A stretch of 64,000 bases of DNA from HGM11416 sp034104345 (lineage in GTDB: Bacteria; Bacillota; Clostridia; Christensenellales; Borkfalkiaceae), in NCBI GenBank assembly GCA_034104345.1, contig JAXEDY010000030.1, positions 1-64,000 on the forward strand, given 5' to 3'. Positions 25,899 through 34,713 of the stretch are shown in pieces. How positions within the stretch are numbered: position 1 is the first letter of the stretch; each line of letters opens with the position of its first letter. The notes beneath the pieces are model-generated. The model worked only from the letters and a program-made list of their open reading frames with translations, was not told the origin of the DNA and searched no databases. Made by a program: the position numbers and the translations under genes.

Positions 25899-26627
25899 GT
25901 GCATCAAAGCTCGCCCGCGCAATTTAATATTACATATATGCTTATTATTTTTATACGCGCGGTCATTTTATACGTCGTTTTGCTTGTGGTTATGCGGCTT
26001 ATGGGCAAACGGCAGATAGGCGAAATGCAACCGTTTGAATTTATTATAACCCTTTTGATAGCCGAACTTGCGTGCGTTCCCATGACCGACGTTTCTATCC
26101 CCTTGTCTTACGGAATAGTCGCAGTTTTGGCGGTGTTTATCATTCACCAGCTTATGTCGGTTTTAGAGCGCGCCGGCGGCGGCGTAAAGTTTGCGATAAG
26201 CGGCAAGCCTTCGGTCGTTATAACCCCCAAAGGCGTTGACGTAAGCGAGCTTAAAAAGAACAACCTTGGCGTAAACGACCTAATCGAAGCCATGCGAATG
26301 GGCGGATATTTCAGACTCGACGACTTATCTTACGGAATTTTCGAAAGCAACGGCAAATTCAGCGCGCTCGAAAACCAAAACGCCCAAAAAGGAAGTTCCT
26401 TTCCCCTGCTTATTATCGAAAACGGAAAAATCGAAAAAGGCAACCTTGAAAAAACAGGCTTTTCACAAAGCGAACTTTTAAAGGCGGCGGGCGTTAAACA
26501 AGACGCGCTTTCGCTTAAAAAGGTCGAAGTTTTAACGCTCGACGGAACGGGCGATTGCTACCTGCAACTTAAAAACTCGCCCTATAAAAAGTTAAAAATT
26601 CAGCTTAAAGGGGGCATAAAATGGTAA
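25899..26627 (+). CDS. DUF421 (YetF-like) membrane protein
   Basis: 242 residues if it starts at the GTG at 25899; an ATG at 25938 is also possible and neither has a clear ribosome binding site. Three N-terminal membrane helices (to about residue 95) contain the DUF421 signature RLMGKRQIGEMQPFEFIITLLIAE and are followed by the soluble YetF domain (LRMGGYFRLDDLSYGIFE-like). In Bacillus, YetF-type proteins sit in the spore or cell membrane, with biochemical function unclear. It overlaps the next gene (DUF4363) by 7 bp, a pairing that recurs in Clostridia. Confidence 0.88.
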   Translation: MHQSSPAQFNITYMLIIFIRAVILYVVLLVVMRLMGKRQIGEMQPFEFIITLLIAELACVPMTDVSIPLSYGIVAVLAVFIIHQLMSVLERAGGGVKFAISGKPSVVITPKGVDVSELKKNNLGVNDLIEAMRMGGYFRLDDLSYGIFESNGKFSALENQNAQKGSSFPLLIIENGKIEKGNLEKTGFSQSELLKAAGVKQDALSLKKVEVLTLDGTGDCYLQLKNSPYKKLKIQLKGGIKW

Positions 26628-26998
26628 GATCGTTAATATCGGTACTGTGCTCGCTTGTGATACTTTTCGGTGCCAGCGCTTACGAAAATTATTATATAAA
26701 TCAAACTTTTTCAACGTTCACGGTATATCTTAAACAGACCGAAGAAAAACTTAAAAAAGAAAACGTAACCGCCGAAGATACCCGCGCTTTGCAAACGTTC
26801 TGGCTTGACAAAAAGCAAAAACTTCACGTTTTTATTCCGCACAACGAAATCAAAGAAATCGACCTTTGGCTTGCGGAATGCGTGGCATTTACCGAAGAAA
26901 AAAATTTCGAAGAAGCGCGCACAAAAATTACGGTGCTTTTAGAACTTGCCGACCAAATTCCGCACACGTTTTTATTGAGGTTTGAAAACATATTTTAA
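26621..26998 (+). CDS. DUF4363 family protein
   Basis: 125 residues: an N-terminal membrane or signal helix (SLISVLCSLVILFGASAYE), then a helical extracytoplasmic domain with WLDKKQKLHVFIPHNEIKEID, typical of DUF4363. GGGGG precedes the ATG inside the end of the DUF421 gene, so translation is coupled. Function is not known; the link with DUF421 suggests one membrane complex. Confidence 0.82.
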   Translation: MVRSLISVLCSLVILFGASAYENYYINQTFSTFTVYLKQTEEKLKKENVTAEDTRALQTFWLDKKQKLHVFIPHNEIKEIDLWLAECVAFTEEKNFEEARTKITVLLELADQIPHTFLLRFENIF

Positions 26999-27027
26999 AA
27001 AACCGCAAAAAATTACGCCTAAAACGC

Positions 27028-27056
27028 TTGACATAATCGCTTTGGTTTTATATAAT
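27028..27056 (+). promoter_or_regulatory. tRNA-Gly promoter
   Basis: Perfect consensus TTGACA (27028-27033), 17-bp spacer, TATAAT (27051-27056), 56 bp before the tRNA. Confidence 0.85.
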
Positions 27057-27112
27057 CAAATAGTTAAAAGTTTGCGCGCCGCATTTTCGGCGTGCGCAAC
27101 ATAAAAGCGTTT

Positions 27113-27186
27113 GCAGGTGTAGTTTAGTGGCAAAACAACAGCTTCCCAAGCTGTGGTTGTGAGTTCGATTCTCATCACCTGCTCCA
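27113..27186 (+). tRNA. tRNA-Gly (CCC)
   Basis: 74 nt including an encoded CCA. The acceptor stem GCAGGTG/CACCTGC, the anticodon stem ACAGC/GCTGT with loop TTCCCAA (anticodon CCC, reading GGG) and the T-arm GTGAG-TTCGATT-CTCAT all fold. The gene stands alone with its own promoter and terminator. Confidence 0.95.
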
Positions 27187-27190
27187 TGTT

Positions 27191-27219
27191 AAAAAACACG
27201 CACTTTTGCGTGTTTTTTT
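27191..27219 (+). terminator. Terminator of tRNA-Gly
   Basis: AAAACACGCA/TGCGTGTTTT with a TTT T loop and a run of seven T, directly after the tRNA. Confidence 0.9.
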
Positions 27220-27359
27220 GTTGTTTTAAGCGCTGTTTTTAGTGCAAAATCGCGGCAAAAGCCCCATAGCTTTTTTCGCCTTTACGTTTTTAAAACAAGT
27301 AAAAAATAAAACCGCTTTGCGAAAATTTCGATTTAAATTAAACTTTTTGCTTTTCTAAA

Positions 27360-27728
27360 TTACGTTTTTTTGATTTTTTCGGCAACCGCTTTAAGTTTTT
27401 TTGCCTGCGCGCCGTCGAGCATGGGGGTTATGGCGTTTACGAATTCGTCGATTTCGCCGTCGGATAAAGTACCGTTTTTGCGCGAACGCTTTGCTTCGGC
27501 TAATATCGCCTGCATTATTTCGCTTTCGCTTGCGCCTTCGTATTTACCCGCGAATTTTTTAAGCATTTCGAACGCGCCCGCAGGTATTTCGCTTTGCCCG
27601 TTCTGTCCGGTTTGCCCGTTTTTGCGGCTGTCGCTATTTAAGCCCTGTCTGCCGTTTTGTCTTTCGTTTTGCTCGCCGCCGAACTCGCCCGCCCGTTTGT
27701 TTTTTGCGTAATCGTTAAAATTTTTCAT
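27360..27728 (-). CDS. Hypothetical protein, helical C-terminal domain
   Basis: 122 residues from the ATG at 27728; the frame runs 35 codons further up, but those residues do not look like protein. A disordered Q/N/G/R-rich N-terminal part (residues 10-50) is followed by a helical domain with FAGKYEGASESEIMQAILAEA and the end TPMLDGAQAKKLKAVAEKI. Proteins with this tail are common in Clostridia without a known role. It is divergent from 27854-28222, and both seem to be built of similar short helices. Confidence 0.65.
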   Translation of the reverse strand: MKNFNDYAKNKRAGEFGGEQNERQNGRQGLNSDSRKNGQTGQNGQSEIPAGAFEMLKKFAGKYEGASESEIMQAILAEAKRSRKNGTLSDGEIDEFVNAITPMLDGAQAKKLKAVAEKIKKT

Positions 27729-27853
27729 TTTTAAACCCGATTTGCGAAAAGCGGAAATAACACCGCCGAACGCAAAGTTTCCGTATATTATTTTTATGCC
27801 GAGCATACATTTAAACGTGCCAAAACGATGCAAATTTTTCGGGAGAGTTAAAA

Positions 27854-28222
27854 ATGACCTATCTTATTTTAGCCGTTGCGCTGTTTTATTTTATGTTTCA
27901 AAAAAGCGGTTCGGGCGGATTGAACGACCTTTTGTCATCGATAGAACCGAGCGAAATTCTGCCGCTTTTAAATATGCTCGGCGTCGACGGGCAAACGCTT
28001 AACTCGGTGCTTTCGATTTTGCCCGACCTTTTAAGCGGCAACTTAAAACCAGCCGATATAATAAAAAAAGCCGCGCCTTTAATCGCCGCTTTATCGCTGA
28101 AAAACCAAAACGGACAAAAAACAAACGCTACCGAAAGTTACGAACAAGGCGAAGGTTTAACACCCGTTTCTGCTTTTATCCCCGCAGACTTAAAAAACGA
28201 ATTCAACGCTTTTTTCGAATAA
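27854..28222 (+). CDS. Hypothetical helical protein, divergent partner
   Basis: 122 residues with one N-terminal hydrophobic helix (TYLILAVALFYFMF), then short helices (LLSSIEPSEILPLLNMLG, SILPDLLSGNLKPADIIKKAA). GGGAGAG lies 6 nt before the ATG. It shares a 125-bp divergent intergenic region with the gene at 27360-27728, so the two may be regulated together. No family recognised. It ends at a bidirectional terminator. Confidence 0.65.
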   Translation: MTYLILAVALFYFMFQKSGSGGLNDLLSSIEPSEILPLLNMLGVDGQTLNSVLSILPDLLSGNLKPADIIKKAAPLIAALSLKNQNGQKTNATESYEQGEGLTPVSAFIPADLKNEFNAFFE

Positions 28223-28232
28223 AAAAATCAAC

Positions 28233-28280
28233 AAAAAAACGCCCCGAAAGTGCCGCTAAGCGGCATAGGAGCGTTTTTTT
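28233..28280. terminator. Bidirectional terminator between convergent genes
   Basis: AAAAAAACGC at the left and GCGTTTTTTT at the right pair, with an inner TGCCGC/GCGGCA stem. Symmetric A and T tails serve both the plus-strand gene ending at 28222 and the minus-strand gene ending at 28356. Confidence 0.85.
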
Positions 28281-28355
28281 ATTATTGCTTTAAAAATTAT
28301 TTAACAAACTTTTTTGCCAAAATAGCAAGGCCGGAAAGAGCCGAGAACACGCCGG

Positions 28356-28886
28356 CTAAAATCGAACGTTGATAACGCCTTTTTTAATAAGAATCCGAAG
28401 GGTTTTTTGCGCCGCAATCACAAGCGCCGACAAAAGCGACAATATCGAAGCGACGATAAGCCCTGCCGCCATATAAAGACTGCGCCCGTTTTTAAACGCC
28501 GTCGCGTCAGACGAAAACTGCAAAGTAACCGGCGAAATAAAAAAGAATATGGTTGCAAAACCGAAAAGCGCGGCTATCACCCAATCTGCGTCGATCACTT
28601 TAAAGTCGAGTTTTATGCCGAAAAATTTAAGCCCTACTAAAACCGAAGCGGCAAGCACGAACAAAAACGGTAAAAAGTTGAAAAACGAAAAAGTTAAAAC
28701 ATGCGCCCCGCCGAACGCTATTTCGTATCCTTTAAAACATACGGTTTCGCCGCCGAAAACCTTTACGCATTTTACGCAGTCTACGAAAAGCATGCAAAAA
28801 GCGGTAAGCCCGAACAACAGCATGGCGCCATTTATAATATCCGAAAGCCCGATTTTAACCGAATCGTTATTTTCGTAATTATCCAT
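28356..28886 (-). CDS. Hypothetical membrane protein with four helices
   Basis: 176 residues with membrane segments near 15-40, 60-87, 102-120 and 138-162 and a basic C-terminus. AAGGAG before the ATG supports the start. No motifs that name a family. Two paired-looking cysteines (DCVKCVKVFGGETVC) lie in the first outer loop. It precedes, on the same strand, nothing in an operon. Confidence 0.7.
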   Translation of the reverse strand: MDNYENNDSVKIGLSDIINGAMLLFGLTAFCMLFVDCVKCVKVFGGETVCFKGYEIAFGGAHVLTFSFFNFLPFLFVLAASVLVGLKFFGIKLDFKVIDADWVIAALFGFATIFFFISPVTLQFSSDATAFKNGRSLYMAAGLIVASILSLLSALVIAAQKTLRILIKKGVINVRF

Positions 28887-28959
28887 AAAAAAAATTGCTC
28901 CTTAACAAAAAATTCGAATGCCTAAATTATAACCGAAAAAACGAAAAATAGCAACGAAA

Positions 28960-30486
28960 TTAAATGCTCGTTTCGTTTTTAACATAGTTTTTAGCCGAGA
29001 AATATTCGTCGGCAGCCGAAATGGCGTCCGCCACGCCGTTTCCGCCCGCGCAAAACACTTTATAACCGTTTTCGCTTAAAGCGGGCGTAACGCCCGTGCC
29101 GTGAATACAAATTCCGCTTATCGGCCACTGAATTTTTGCGGTAGTAAGTTTAACCGCTTCGCCCGAAAGCGGATTTATAAACGTTGACTGCATTATGCCT
29201 TTGCCGTAAGATTTATAAACCGTTTCGCCGCTAACGTTTTGCGACGGGCTTAAAATTACGCTTACCGCGTTTAAACCGCTTTTTTTGTCGTAATCGAGCA
29301 TCGCCCCGATAAGCGCTTCAGACGCCGAAGCCGAGTCTTCGTCGGCAAGCACCGCTATTTTTTCGAAATTATAGTTTTTATATTTCGACGCGGGCATATT
29401 GAAAAGTTGTAAGTTATCGTTTTTGTCTATCGCTTTTTGGCAAAGCGCGCTGTTTCCGTCGAAGTTACACAAATACGAAGCAACGTCGCAAAGAATGCTC
29501 ATAAATCCGCCGCCGTTTCCGCGAAGATCAAGAATAAGGCGGGTTTTGCCGTTTTGTTTGAATTTTTCAAGCGCGCCCGCAAACTGCCCCGCTCCGCCGA
29601 GCGTTCCGCCGTTTAACCCGTTGAACTGCGTAAGTTTTACATAACCCGTTTTTTCGCCGAGAGTAAAACCGAAATCGGCTGTTTCGCCCATTTTATAAAA
29701 GGCAAGTTCTTTTTCGCCCGCATACCCGAAATACCCGCTTTGATCTGCATAATAAACGTAACTTTCGTTATATTCGGCTTTTTCTAACCGATATTCGACG
29801 GCTTTTTCGGCATTTTTATATTTAATTTTTAAATAAACAACTCCGCTTTGCTGCTTGTTCGCTTTTTCTATAAAGTCGTTAAGCGCGCTACGTTTATCGT
29901 CGCCCGTTTCGGTGTAAGTTTCGCTTTCCGAAAACTTATAGCCTACCACTTCGCCGCCCTCTTTAACGCCCGCTTTTTCGGCAGGAGAGTTACCGCTTAC
30001 CGAATAAATCGAGAATTTATCAGATAAAACAGTAATCCCAAGTCCCTTTTTTTCTCCGAGCGACGATTTTGTTTCTTTGGCGTATTCTTCGGCGGTGTAA
30101 AACTCGGAATATTTGTCTAAAATCGCGTCGGCAAGAATTTTGGTTACGTTTTTATCCCCTTCGCCGTCGCGCGTTTCGAAATAATATTTGTCGTAGTTAT
30201 TCAAAAAGAAGTTAAGCGATTTCATGCGGTCGTTTTGCGAAAAATAATGCGTAAGCCAGCCCGACCAAAACACTCCCGCGCCCGCTATAAAACAAAGCGC
30301 ATAAGTCGCTATTTTTTTACCGTGGCGTGCAAAAAAACCTTTTTTATCGCCGTTTTTTTCTGTTTTAATCGTTTTTTCGGATTTTGCGGCTTTTTCGGCA
30401 GACGTTACGATATTTTCGTTTTCCGCTTGACTGTTTTCGCCAGATTTTTCGAATTCGTCGAAAACGTTATTATTAAATTCGTCCAT
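28960..30486 (-). CDS. S41-family C-terminal-processing-like protease
   Basis: 508 residues. A K/E/N-rich cytoplasmic start is followed by one membrane anchor (about 57-80), a PDZ domain (about 150-235, GLGITVLSDKFSIYSVSGNSPAEKAG) and the S41 peptidase core with LILDLRGNGGG, the serine in DEDSASASEALIGAML and the lysine in SYGKGIMQS. Membrane-anchored, acting outside the cytoplasm; in spore-formers such proteases (CtpA/CtpB) cleave signalling proteins such as SpoIVFA, but the target here is unknown. AGGGG precedes the ATG. PucR-type regulator lies 12 bp upstream. Confidence 0.9.
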   Translation of the reverse strand: MDEFNNNVFDEFEKSGENSQAENENIVTSAEKAAKSEKTIKTEKNGDKKGFFARHGKKIATYALCFIAGAGVFWSGWLTHYFSQNDRMKSLNFFLNNYDKYYFETRDGEGDKNVTKILADAILDKYSEFYTAEEYAKETKSSLGEKKGLGITVLSDKFSIYSVSGNSPAEKAGVKEGGEVVGYKFSESETYTETGDDKRSALNDFIEKANKQQSGVVYLKIKYKNAEKAVEYRLEKAEYNESYVYYADQSGYFGYAGEKELAFYKMGETADFGFTLGEKTGYVKLTQFNGLNGGTLGGAGQFAGALEKFKQNGKTRLILDLRGNGGGFMSILCDVASYLCNFDGNSALCQKAIDKNDNLQLFNMPASKYKNYNFEKIAVLADEDSASASEALIGAMLDYDKKSGLNAVSVILSPSQNVSGETVYKSYGKGIMQSTFINPLSGEAVKLTTAKIQWPISGICIHGTGVTPALSENGYKVFCAGGNGVADAISAADEYFSAKNYVKNETSI

Positions 30487-30497
30487 AACTGCCCCTT

Positions 30498-31547
30498 TTA
30501 TTTATTCAAAATTTTATAAAGCAACGTGTTAAGCCTGAAAGTAACCGCGTCGCCGAAATTTCGGATATCGAGTCCCGTGGTGCGCGCGATTTTATCGAGC
30601 CTGTAAGTTAAAGTATTGCGGTGCATATAAAGTTTGCGCGAAGTTTCGCTTACGTTAAGATTGTTGTTTAAAAATTCTTCGGCGGTGCGCATCATGTCTT
30701 CGTCGGCAAAAAGTTGTTTCGCGTCGGAATCGGCAAGCAGATCGAAATACGTCGAAATTTTCGAAGTCGGAAGTTCTTCGAGCATTTTATACATAATGTA
30801 TTCTTTATACGAATGAACGGTCGCGTCGGAACTGAACAACTTACTTATTTTAAGCGCGCTGTCTGCCTGCGAAAACGACTGAAACGCGTCGGAAAGCGAA
30901 CGAACCGTGCCGCCGACCCCTGCCTGCGCCTTAATTCCCGTTTCTTCGTAAAGCGATTGAATAAAAATCTCGGCAAAATCGGTGGGCGACTGATACTCGG
31001 CGCTTTCTTCTCCGTTTAAATATTTTACGAGCAAACAGCAGTTGTCGTTTATAACCACCGGCGTATCCAGCCCGTTGATGGTATAACTTTCTAAAAAATC
31101 CGAAATCTCTTCGGCGTGCGCGCCTTCGCTTACGACCGACATAACGTAGCAAGGCACGGGCGGAACCGCGAATTTGCGCATATATTTCATAATTTGCATG
31201 CCGCTGCACTCGCCCGAAACTATGCCGCGCAAAAAATCGGCTTTGGGCAGCGATTCTTCCTGCAATCCGCTGTTTTCGAGATGACCGCAGATTAAAAGCG
31301 CATAGTTATGTTCAACGTCGCCCGCCCCGCGGATTACGCCGTAATAATAATCTTTTTTATATTTGAACCGAAACACCGTGGCGTTCTGTTTTTTATCCTG
31401 ATAGCCGTCGGTTTGCCGCGAAGCATGCACGAAAGGTATGCGTTCGCCCGAAGAATACAAATATTCTTTCGCGCCCGAATACACGTCCATTTCGATTCCC
31501 GTTTTTTGTTTTAAGTTTTTTACGGTCTGAGTCAGCTCTCTGTCCAT
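30498..31547 (-). CDS. PucR-family transcriptional regulator
   Basis: 349 residues. The C-terminal PucR helix-turn-helix (about 285-345) has NLNVSETSRKLYMHRNTLTY and RLDKIARTTGLDIR; the middle has the GGDEF-like/CdaR domain (LVKYLNGEES to VGGTVRSLSDAFQSF). No obvious effector domain at the N-terminus. Members regulate catabolic genes, often purine or sugar acid use. It precedes the S41 protease gene by 12 bp; an operon is possible. Confidence 0.85.
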   Translation of the reverse strand: MDRELTQTVKNLKQKTGIEMDVYSGAKEYLYSSGERIPFVHASRQTDGYQDKKQNATVFRFKYKKDYYYGVIRGAGDVEHNYALLICGHLENSGLQEESLPKADFLRGIVSGECSGMQIMKYMRKFAVPPVPCYVMSVVSEGAHAEEISDFLESYTINGLDTPVVINDNCCLLVKYLNGEESAEYQSPTDFAEIFIQSLYEETGIKAQAGVGGTVRSLSDAFQSFSQADSALKISKLFSSDATVHSYKEYIMYKMLEELPTSKISTYFDLLADSDAKQLFADEDMMRTAEEFLNNNLNVSETSRKLYMHRNTLTYRLDKIARTTGLDIRNFGDAVTFRLNTLLYKILNK

Positions 31548-31716
31548 TTTTTTAACCTTTTACCGTTTTATTAGTTACTGTTTAAATGGCGTTTCGTTGA
31601 TTTTTATCGGAAAAACGCCGTTTTTCAGCCTGTTTTTGTGCAAGTTGCACTAACGTTTTTTCATATTATATATCTTTTTTTCGTTTTTTGCAATAAAAAA
31701 CCGCCCGCTTTCAAAT

Positions 31717-31806
31717 AAAGCGAGCGCAGCAACAGGTTAAAGCGAGCACAGCAATAGGTTAAAGCGGAGCGCAGCAATAGGTTAAAGCGGAGCACCGCAA
31801 TAGGTT
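31717..31806. repeat. Short tandem repeat, four units of 22-23 bp
   Basis: The unit AAAGCGGAGCGCAGCAATAGG plus TT occurs four times with one to three changes (31717, 31739, 31761, 31784). It lies in the 509-bp spacer between the PucR and ABC-F genes. No direct coding or CRISPR character: units abut without spacers. Confidence 0.8.
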
Positions 31807-31861
31807 TTGCTTTTATACGATTATGTTTTTCTTTTTAAATTTTTTTCCTTGAAAAATCCGT

Positions 31862-31896
31862 AAAAGCATCGATAATCGACTTATAGCCGCACTTTT
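31862..31896. repeat. Dispersed hairpin repeat, copy c
   Basis: AAAAGCATC then the core GATAATCGACTTATAGC and CGCACTTTT, in the PucR/ABC-F spacer. Confidence 0.75.
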
Positions 31897-31939
31897 GTTA
31901 TTTACCCATATTTCCGCCTGCAAAAACAAAATTTTTCGC

Positions 31940-31976
31940 AAAGTGCCGTTAATCGACCTATAGGTGGGCTTTTTAC
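31940..31976. repeat. Dispersed hairpin repeat, copy d
   Basis: AAAGTGCCGTTAATCGACC then TATAGGTGGGCTTTTT; a diverged copy 44 bp from copy c, in the same orientation. Confidence 0.65.
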
Positions 31977-32056
31977 AAAGCGTCACAAAAAATCGCGTTT
32001 TATCTTTTAATTCGTTTTTAAAACACTTTTAATCGGATGAGTCCGTCTTTTAAATT

Positions 32057-33598
32057 TTAATCGCGCAGCAAGGTTACGCTGTCGCAAATTCCTTCGACGA
32101 AGTCTTCTTCGTGGCTGACGAGAATAAGCGCGCCGTTATAACTAAGCAGCGCTTTTTTAAGCGCGTTTTTCGCCTTTACGTCGAGATGGTTCGTGGGTTC
32201 GTCCAATACGAGCAGGTTGCTCGGCGTTTTGCAAAGCACTGCAAGTTTTGCCCTTATCTGCTCGCCGCCGCTCATGTTTTTAAGCGGTTTTGCGGCAAGT
32301 TCTCCTTTAAGCCCTACTTTCGCAAGTTCGCTGCGAATTTCTTTGGGGTTTGCGCGCGGATAAAAATTCGAATAATATTGTAAAGCCGAATAATCGGCGT
32401 CGCCGAAGTTTAAATCTTGCTCTAAATAAGCGATTTTTACGCCGCTGTGAAAGGTGAAAAATCCGCCCAGCGCCGAAATTTTGCGCATAAGCGTTTTTAT
32501 AAGCGTGCTTTTGCCGACGCCGTTGGTGCCGCGCACCCACAACTTCTGCCCCGATTTCATATGCAGGTTAATCGGCGGAAGTATGGGCGAGCCGTAGCCC
32601 ACGCTTAAATTTTTAACGTCTAACAAATCTTTAGTGTTAAGTTCGATTTCGGGAAAGTTAAACTCGGCGTCGTAAACCACGACGGGTTTTTGCATAACTT
32701 CGATTTTGGCAAGTTGTTTTTTGCGCGCGTTCGCCATGCCCGCAGTTGCCGCGCGCGACGAGTTTTTGTCGATATAAGTCTGCAATTTTTTTATTTTTTC
32801 CTGCTGGCGGTTATACTCTTCTTCGTATTGTTTCGCATTCATTTCGTGCTGAACCAAAAATTTATCGTAGTTGCCCGAATATTTTTTTATAACTCCGTTT
32901 TCGATATTCACTATGAATTGCGACACTGCGTTTAAAAACTTAACGTCGTGCGAAATAACGATAAACGTCTTTTTAAACGAATTTAAAAACTTAACGAGCC
33001 AGTCGATATGTTCGATATCCAAAAAGTTCGTAGGTTCGTCGAGAAGCATTATGTCGGGTTCGGAAAGCAGAAGTTTCGAAAGCATAAGTTTTGCGCGCTC
33101 GCCTCCCGAAAGGCGCGAAATTTGCGAATCGTAACCTATAAAGTTTACGCCCAAGCCGTTCGCAACCTTTTTAACTTTCGATTCCAGATCGTAAAACCCT
33201 TCGTTTTCAAGCGTTTCTTGCATGCGCGAACTGCGTTTTATCGCCCTGTCGAGCTCGTCGCCTTCCATGCTTCCCATCGATTCGTAAAGCGCGTCGAGTT
33301 TTTTTTCTAAATCGTAAAGATAATCGAACGCACCCGTTAAATATTCCATTACGGTAAGACTGCCGTCGAGCGTGGCATGCTGATCGAGATAGCCCTTACG
33401 GATATTCGGAAGCCACAAAACTTCGCCTTCGTCGTAGGTGAGTTTGTCGGCGATTATGTTTATAAACGTAGACTTGCCCGCGCCGTTAAGCCCGACCACC
33501 CCGACATGCTCGCCGTTGTTTATGGTTAGCGAAGCATTGTTGAATATAAACTTTTCTTCGTAGCGGTGTGTTAAGTTTTTTATTTCTAAAACGCTCAT
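32057..33598 (-). CDS. ABC-F family ATPase
   Basis: 513 residues with two ATP-binding domains and no membrane part: Walker A GLNGAGKST and GTNGVGKST, signatures RLSGGERAKL and NMSGGEQIRA, Walker B LLDEPTNFLD and VLDEPTNHLD. The linker between them (about 235-300) is a charged coiled coil, the ribosome-contacting P-site tip motif in ABC-F proteins. These act on the ribosome in translation or antibiotic protection; the subtype (housekeeping or resistance) cannot be told by eye. Confidence 0.92.
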   Translation of the reverse strand: MSVLEIKNLTHRYEEKFIFNNASLTINNGEHVGVVGLNGAGKSTFINIIADKLTYDEGEVLWLPNIRKGYLDQHATLDGSLTVMEYLTGAFDYLYDLEKKLDALYESMGSMEGDELDRAIKRSSRMQETLENEGFYDLESKVKKVANGLGVNFIGYDSQISRLSGGERAKLMLSKLLLSEPDIMLLDEPTNFLDIEHIDWLVKFLNSFKKTFIVISHDVKFLNAVSQFIVNIENGVIKKYSGNYDKFLVQHEMNAKQYEEEYNRQQEKIKKLQTYIDKNSSRAATAGMANARKKQLAKIEVMQKPVVVYDAEFNFPEIELNTKDLLDVKNLSVGYGSPILPPINLHMKSGQKLWVRGTNGVGKSTLIKTLMRKISALGGFFTFHSGVKIAYLEQDLNFGDADYSALQYYSNFYPRANPKEIRSELAKVGLKGELAAKPLKNMSGGEQIRAKLAVLCKTPSNLLVLDEPTNHLDVKAKNALKKALLSYNGALILVSHEEDFVEGICDSVTLLRD

Positions 33599-33838
33599 AT
33601 CTGTTTGCCTTAAAACCTATCGACGTTGTTTTTGCCGGTTTTGCTGTTATTTTATAATTTTACCGATAAATTTTAACATTTTATTCATTTTTAGTCAAAT
33701 AAAAAACGAGCGATAAACCGTTAAGCACTTTTCAGCCGCGATTTTTGCCCGTTTTTGTTACTTATATGTTTTTTTGCTTTTTATCACGCATTTTTTTGCA
33801 CGCGATTTTAACGCGCCGTTTATCGACGAGCTTTTTGC

Positions 33839-34594
33839 CTAAATCATTTTGTTTATTTCTTTTTTAAGTTTGCCAACTATCTTTTTTTCGAGCCGCGAAA
33901 TATACGACTGCGAAATCCCCAGCATATCGGCAACTTCTTTTTGCGTCATTTCTTCAAGGCCATAAAGCCCGAACCTTAGCGCGACTATGCGTTTTTCGCG
34001 TTCGGGAAGTTTATCGATCGCTTTTTTTAAAAGTTCTTCGTCCACAGAGCTTTCGATCGACGTAAAAACACAGTCGCTATCCGTACCTAAAACGTCCGAA
34101 AGTAACAATTCGTTACCTTCGAAATCCACGTTTAAGGGTTCGTCTAAACTAACTTCACCCCTTATGCGAACGACTTTGCGCAAGTGCATAAGAATTTCGT
34201 TTTCGATACAGCGCGACGCGTAGGTTGCGAGTTTTATGTTTTTTTCGGCGTTGAAAGTGTTTATCGCCTTTATTAAACCTATCGTGCCCACCGATATAAG
34301 GTCGTCTAAATCGACGCCGGTGTTATCGAATTTGCGCGCTATGTAAACCACGAGCCGCAGATTGTGTTCTATAAGGTCGCCGCGCACTTCGCTTTTGCCC
34401 GAAAGCAACAACTCGATTTTTTGTTGCTCTTCTTCTTTTGTATAAGGCTTTGGCAAACTTTCGCCGCTTGCAAGATAATTTAAATATCCGCCGCTTTCGC
34501 GCCGCGCCGCAACCCCCGACTTTATTTTTTCAATTAAGTTTTTTATTTTGCTTAAAAGCCGTTTAAAAAAATTATTTTTTATATTGTCCTTCAT
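33839..34594 (-). CDS. sigE: Sporulation sigma factor SigE
   Basis: 251 residues. The N-terminal stretch before about residue 45 is the likely pro-sequence. Region 2 (GDLIEHNLRLVVYIARKF, DLISVGTIGLIKAINTF) and region 4 (LPEREKRIVALRFGLYG, TQKEVADMLGISQSYISRLE) are complete. SigE drives mother-cell gene expression early in sporulation after cleavage by SpoIIGA, whose gene lies 120 bp upstream. sigG, which often follows, is not here. Confidence 0.95.
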   Translation of the reverse strand: MKDNIKNNFFKRLLSKIKNLIEKIKSGVAARRESGGYLNYLASGESLPKPYTKEEEQQKIELLLSGKSEVRGDLIEHNLRLVVYIARKFDNTGVDLDDLISVGTIGLIKAINTFNAEKNIKLATYASRCIENEILMHLRKVVRIRGEVSLDEPLNVDFEGNELLLSDVLGTDSDCVFTSIESSVDEELLKKAIDKLPEREKRIVALRFGLYGLEEMTQKEVADMLGISQSYISRLEKKIVGKLKKEINKMI

Positions 34595-34652
34595 TTTTTT
34601 GCCCGTCCGTCGTTTATTGTTTGATTTATATAAATTTTATTGTCTTTTAGTT

Positions 34653-34689
34653 AAAAGCGCCGTTAATCGACCTATAGCCGGGGTTTTAT
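34653..34689. repeat. Dispersed hairpin repeat, copy e
   Basis: TAAAAGCGCCGTTAATCGACC then TATAGCCGGGGTTTTA, between sigE and spoIIGA. Confidence 0.7.
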
Positions 34690-34713
34690 GCTTTCAAGCA
34701 ATAATTGCACCGC

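Noticed and set aside
31717..31806. CRISPR array
   Set aside because: Repeats abut directly with no unique spacers and no cas genes lie nearby.
32057..33598. Calling the ABC-F protein an antibiotic resistance factor
   Set aside because: By eye the linker cannot be assigned to a resistance class; many housekeeping ABC-F proteins look the same.
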